Shown: positions 35,944 to 36,587 of the stretch, piece after piece
Layout: every line of letters begins with the position of its first letter
Position numbering within the stretch: position 1 is the stretch's first letter
Source: Rhodanobacteraceae bacterium
Lineage (GTDB): Bacteria > Pseudomonadota > Gammaproteobacteria > Xanthomonadales > Rhodanobacteraceae
DNA: 36,587 nt
Assembly (NCBI GenBank): GCA_021325475.1
Contig: JAJPHA010000068.1
Span: forward strand, 1 to 36,587
Direction: 5' to 3'
The notes under the pieces: generated by a model
The model's database searches: none
Seen by the model: the letters and a program-made list of their open reading frames with translations, nothing else
Told to the model about the DNA's origin: nothing
Program-made: the position numbers and the translations under genes

Positions 35944-36534
35944 ATTCTGCCGCCCGCTGAAGGCGTGCGCCAGTGTGCCGCGGTCGATGAATTCGAGTTC
36001 GCCACCCAGCGGCACGCCGTGCGCCAAGCGCGTGGCGCGCACGCCGGCCTGGCGCGCGAGCTGGCTCAGCATGTGCGCGGTGGCTTCGCCTTCGACGGTG
36101 GGATTGGTGGCGACGATCAGCTCGCGCACCTCGCCTTCGGCCAAGCGCGCGGCGAGCAGATCGAAACCAAGCTCCTTCGGCCCGAGGCCGTCGAGCGGCG
36201 ACAGACGCCCGAGCAGCACGAAATACTTGCCGCGATAGGCCGTCGCTTGCTCGATCGCCATTTGATCGGCCGGTGTCTCGACCACACACAGCAGACTGGC
36301 ATCGCGCGCCGGATTCGCGCACAACGGACAGACGCGCTCCTCGCTGAAGGTTCGGCAACGCTCGCAGTTGCCGATGCGCTCCGCCGCCGCGGCGAGTTTT
36401 TCCGCCAGCCGCCGGGCGCCGTCGCGGTCGCGCTCGAGCAGATGCAGCGCCATGCGCTGCGCCGTCTTGGCGCCGACGCCGGGCAGACAGCGCAGCGCTT
36501 CGACGAGTTCGGTGAGCAGGGGGGAGCTGGACAT
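35938..36534 (-). CDS. recR: recombination protein RecR
   Basis: Part of the RecFOR pathway that loads RecA on gapped DNA, 198 residues from ATG 36534. It has a helix-hairpin-helix region ([20 protein letters not shown], about 12-31), a C4 zinc finger C57, C60, C69, C72 ([16 protein letters not shown]), and a Toprim domain with [16 protein letters not shown] and the [15 protein letters not shown] segment. The C-terminal Walker-like [15 protein letters not shown] is normal. Its length matches the family. Its TGA stop lies in a GTGAGCG-type repeat unit. Confidence 0.96.
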   Translation of the reverse strand: MSSSPLLTELVEALRCLPGVGAKTAQRMALHLLERDRDGARRLAEKLAAAAERIGNCERCRTFSEERVCPLCANPARDASLLCVVETPADQMAIEQATAYRGKYFVLLGRLSPLDGLGPKELGFDLLAARLAEGEVRELIVATNPTVEGEATAHMLSQLARQAGVRATRLAHGVPLGGELEFIDRGTLAHAFSGRQNL

Positions 36535-36544
36535 TGCGCGGGAA

Positions 36545-36573
36545 TTGGGGAGTGGGGAGTAGAACCTATCTCA
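36545..36573. repeat. repeat fragment upstream of recR
   Basis: TTGGGGA, GTGGGGA and GTAGAAC run in 7-bp register and pass into TAGAACCTATCTCA (36560-36573). This is the reverse complement of the 14-mer at 24659-24672. It appears to be one end of a composite repeat element that may continue towards the window edge. Confidence 0.7.
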
Positions 36574-36587
36574 AAATCGTCGCGAGC

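Overview
The window is GC-rich (roughly 70% by eye), almost fully coding chromosomal DNA. The gene families, and the order tpiA-secG-tRNA-Leu-nuoA..M and yceD-rpmF-fabH-fabD-fabG-acpP-fabF-pabB-mltG-tmk-holB-pilZ, point to a gammaproteobacterium of the Xanthomonadales/Lysobacterales. The genus cannot be fixed from the sequence. I see no phage, plasmid, CRISPR, insertion sequence or defence genes.

Layout, left to right. (1) 1-12289, minus strand: respiratory complex I, nuoA to the start of nuoM (cut by the window edge), mostly with ATGA/GTGA stop-start overlaps. (2) 12290-13790, minus strand: nuo leader, a rho-independent terminator, tRNA-Leu(GAG), secG and tpiA. (3) 13972-15905: a small accessory block with a short-chain dehydrogenase (plus strand), the C-terminal scrap of an exported protein, and a 2-oxoglutarate/Fe(II) oxygenase (minus). 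(4) 15923-27692, minus strand: glmM, pilZ, holB, tmk, mltG, pabB, fabF, acpP, fabG, a DUF1737 gene, fabD, fabH, rpmF and yceD. This is the classic fatty-acid synthesis cluster but lacks plsX between rpmF and fabH. (5) 27828-28876, plus strand: a small membrane protein and a Maf/YceF nucleotide pyrophosphatase. (6) 29104-30702, minus strand: a membrane glycosyltransferase. (7) 30721-35229, plus strand: a moxR-DUF58-transglutaminase (tgpA-like) operon followed by a Slp-type lipoprotein. (8) 35357-36534, minus strand: a HIT-family protein and recR.

The genes are mainly housekeeping: NADH oxidation and proton pumping, type II fatty-acid synthesis, peptidoglycan precursor and termination enzymes, DNA polymerase III delta-prime, dTMP kinase, and RecR repair.

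The unusual content is non-coding. Short tandem arrays with a strict 7-bp unit (GGGCTGA/GGGCCGA; GTGAGCG; ACTCCCT, and their complements) recur at least ten times. They sit flush against start or stop codons (nuoF, fabF, fabD, fabH, slp, recR), supply some stop codons themselves, and in nuoG and fabD are translated in frame. Around fabD they flank a diverged duplication of the ribosome-binding site and start codon, giving a 17-codon upstream ORF and possible alternative hairpins. A second repeat class, a chain of consecutive hairpins, lies between maf and the glycosyltransferase, with a degraded copy between nuoK and nuoL. These repeats, the missing plsX and the promoter of the yceD-rpmF-fab operon are the best leads here.
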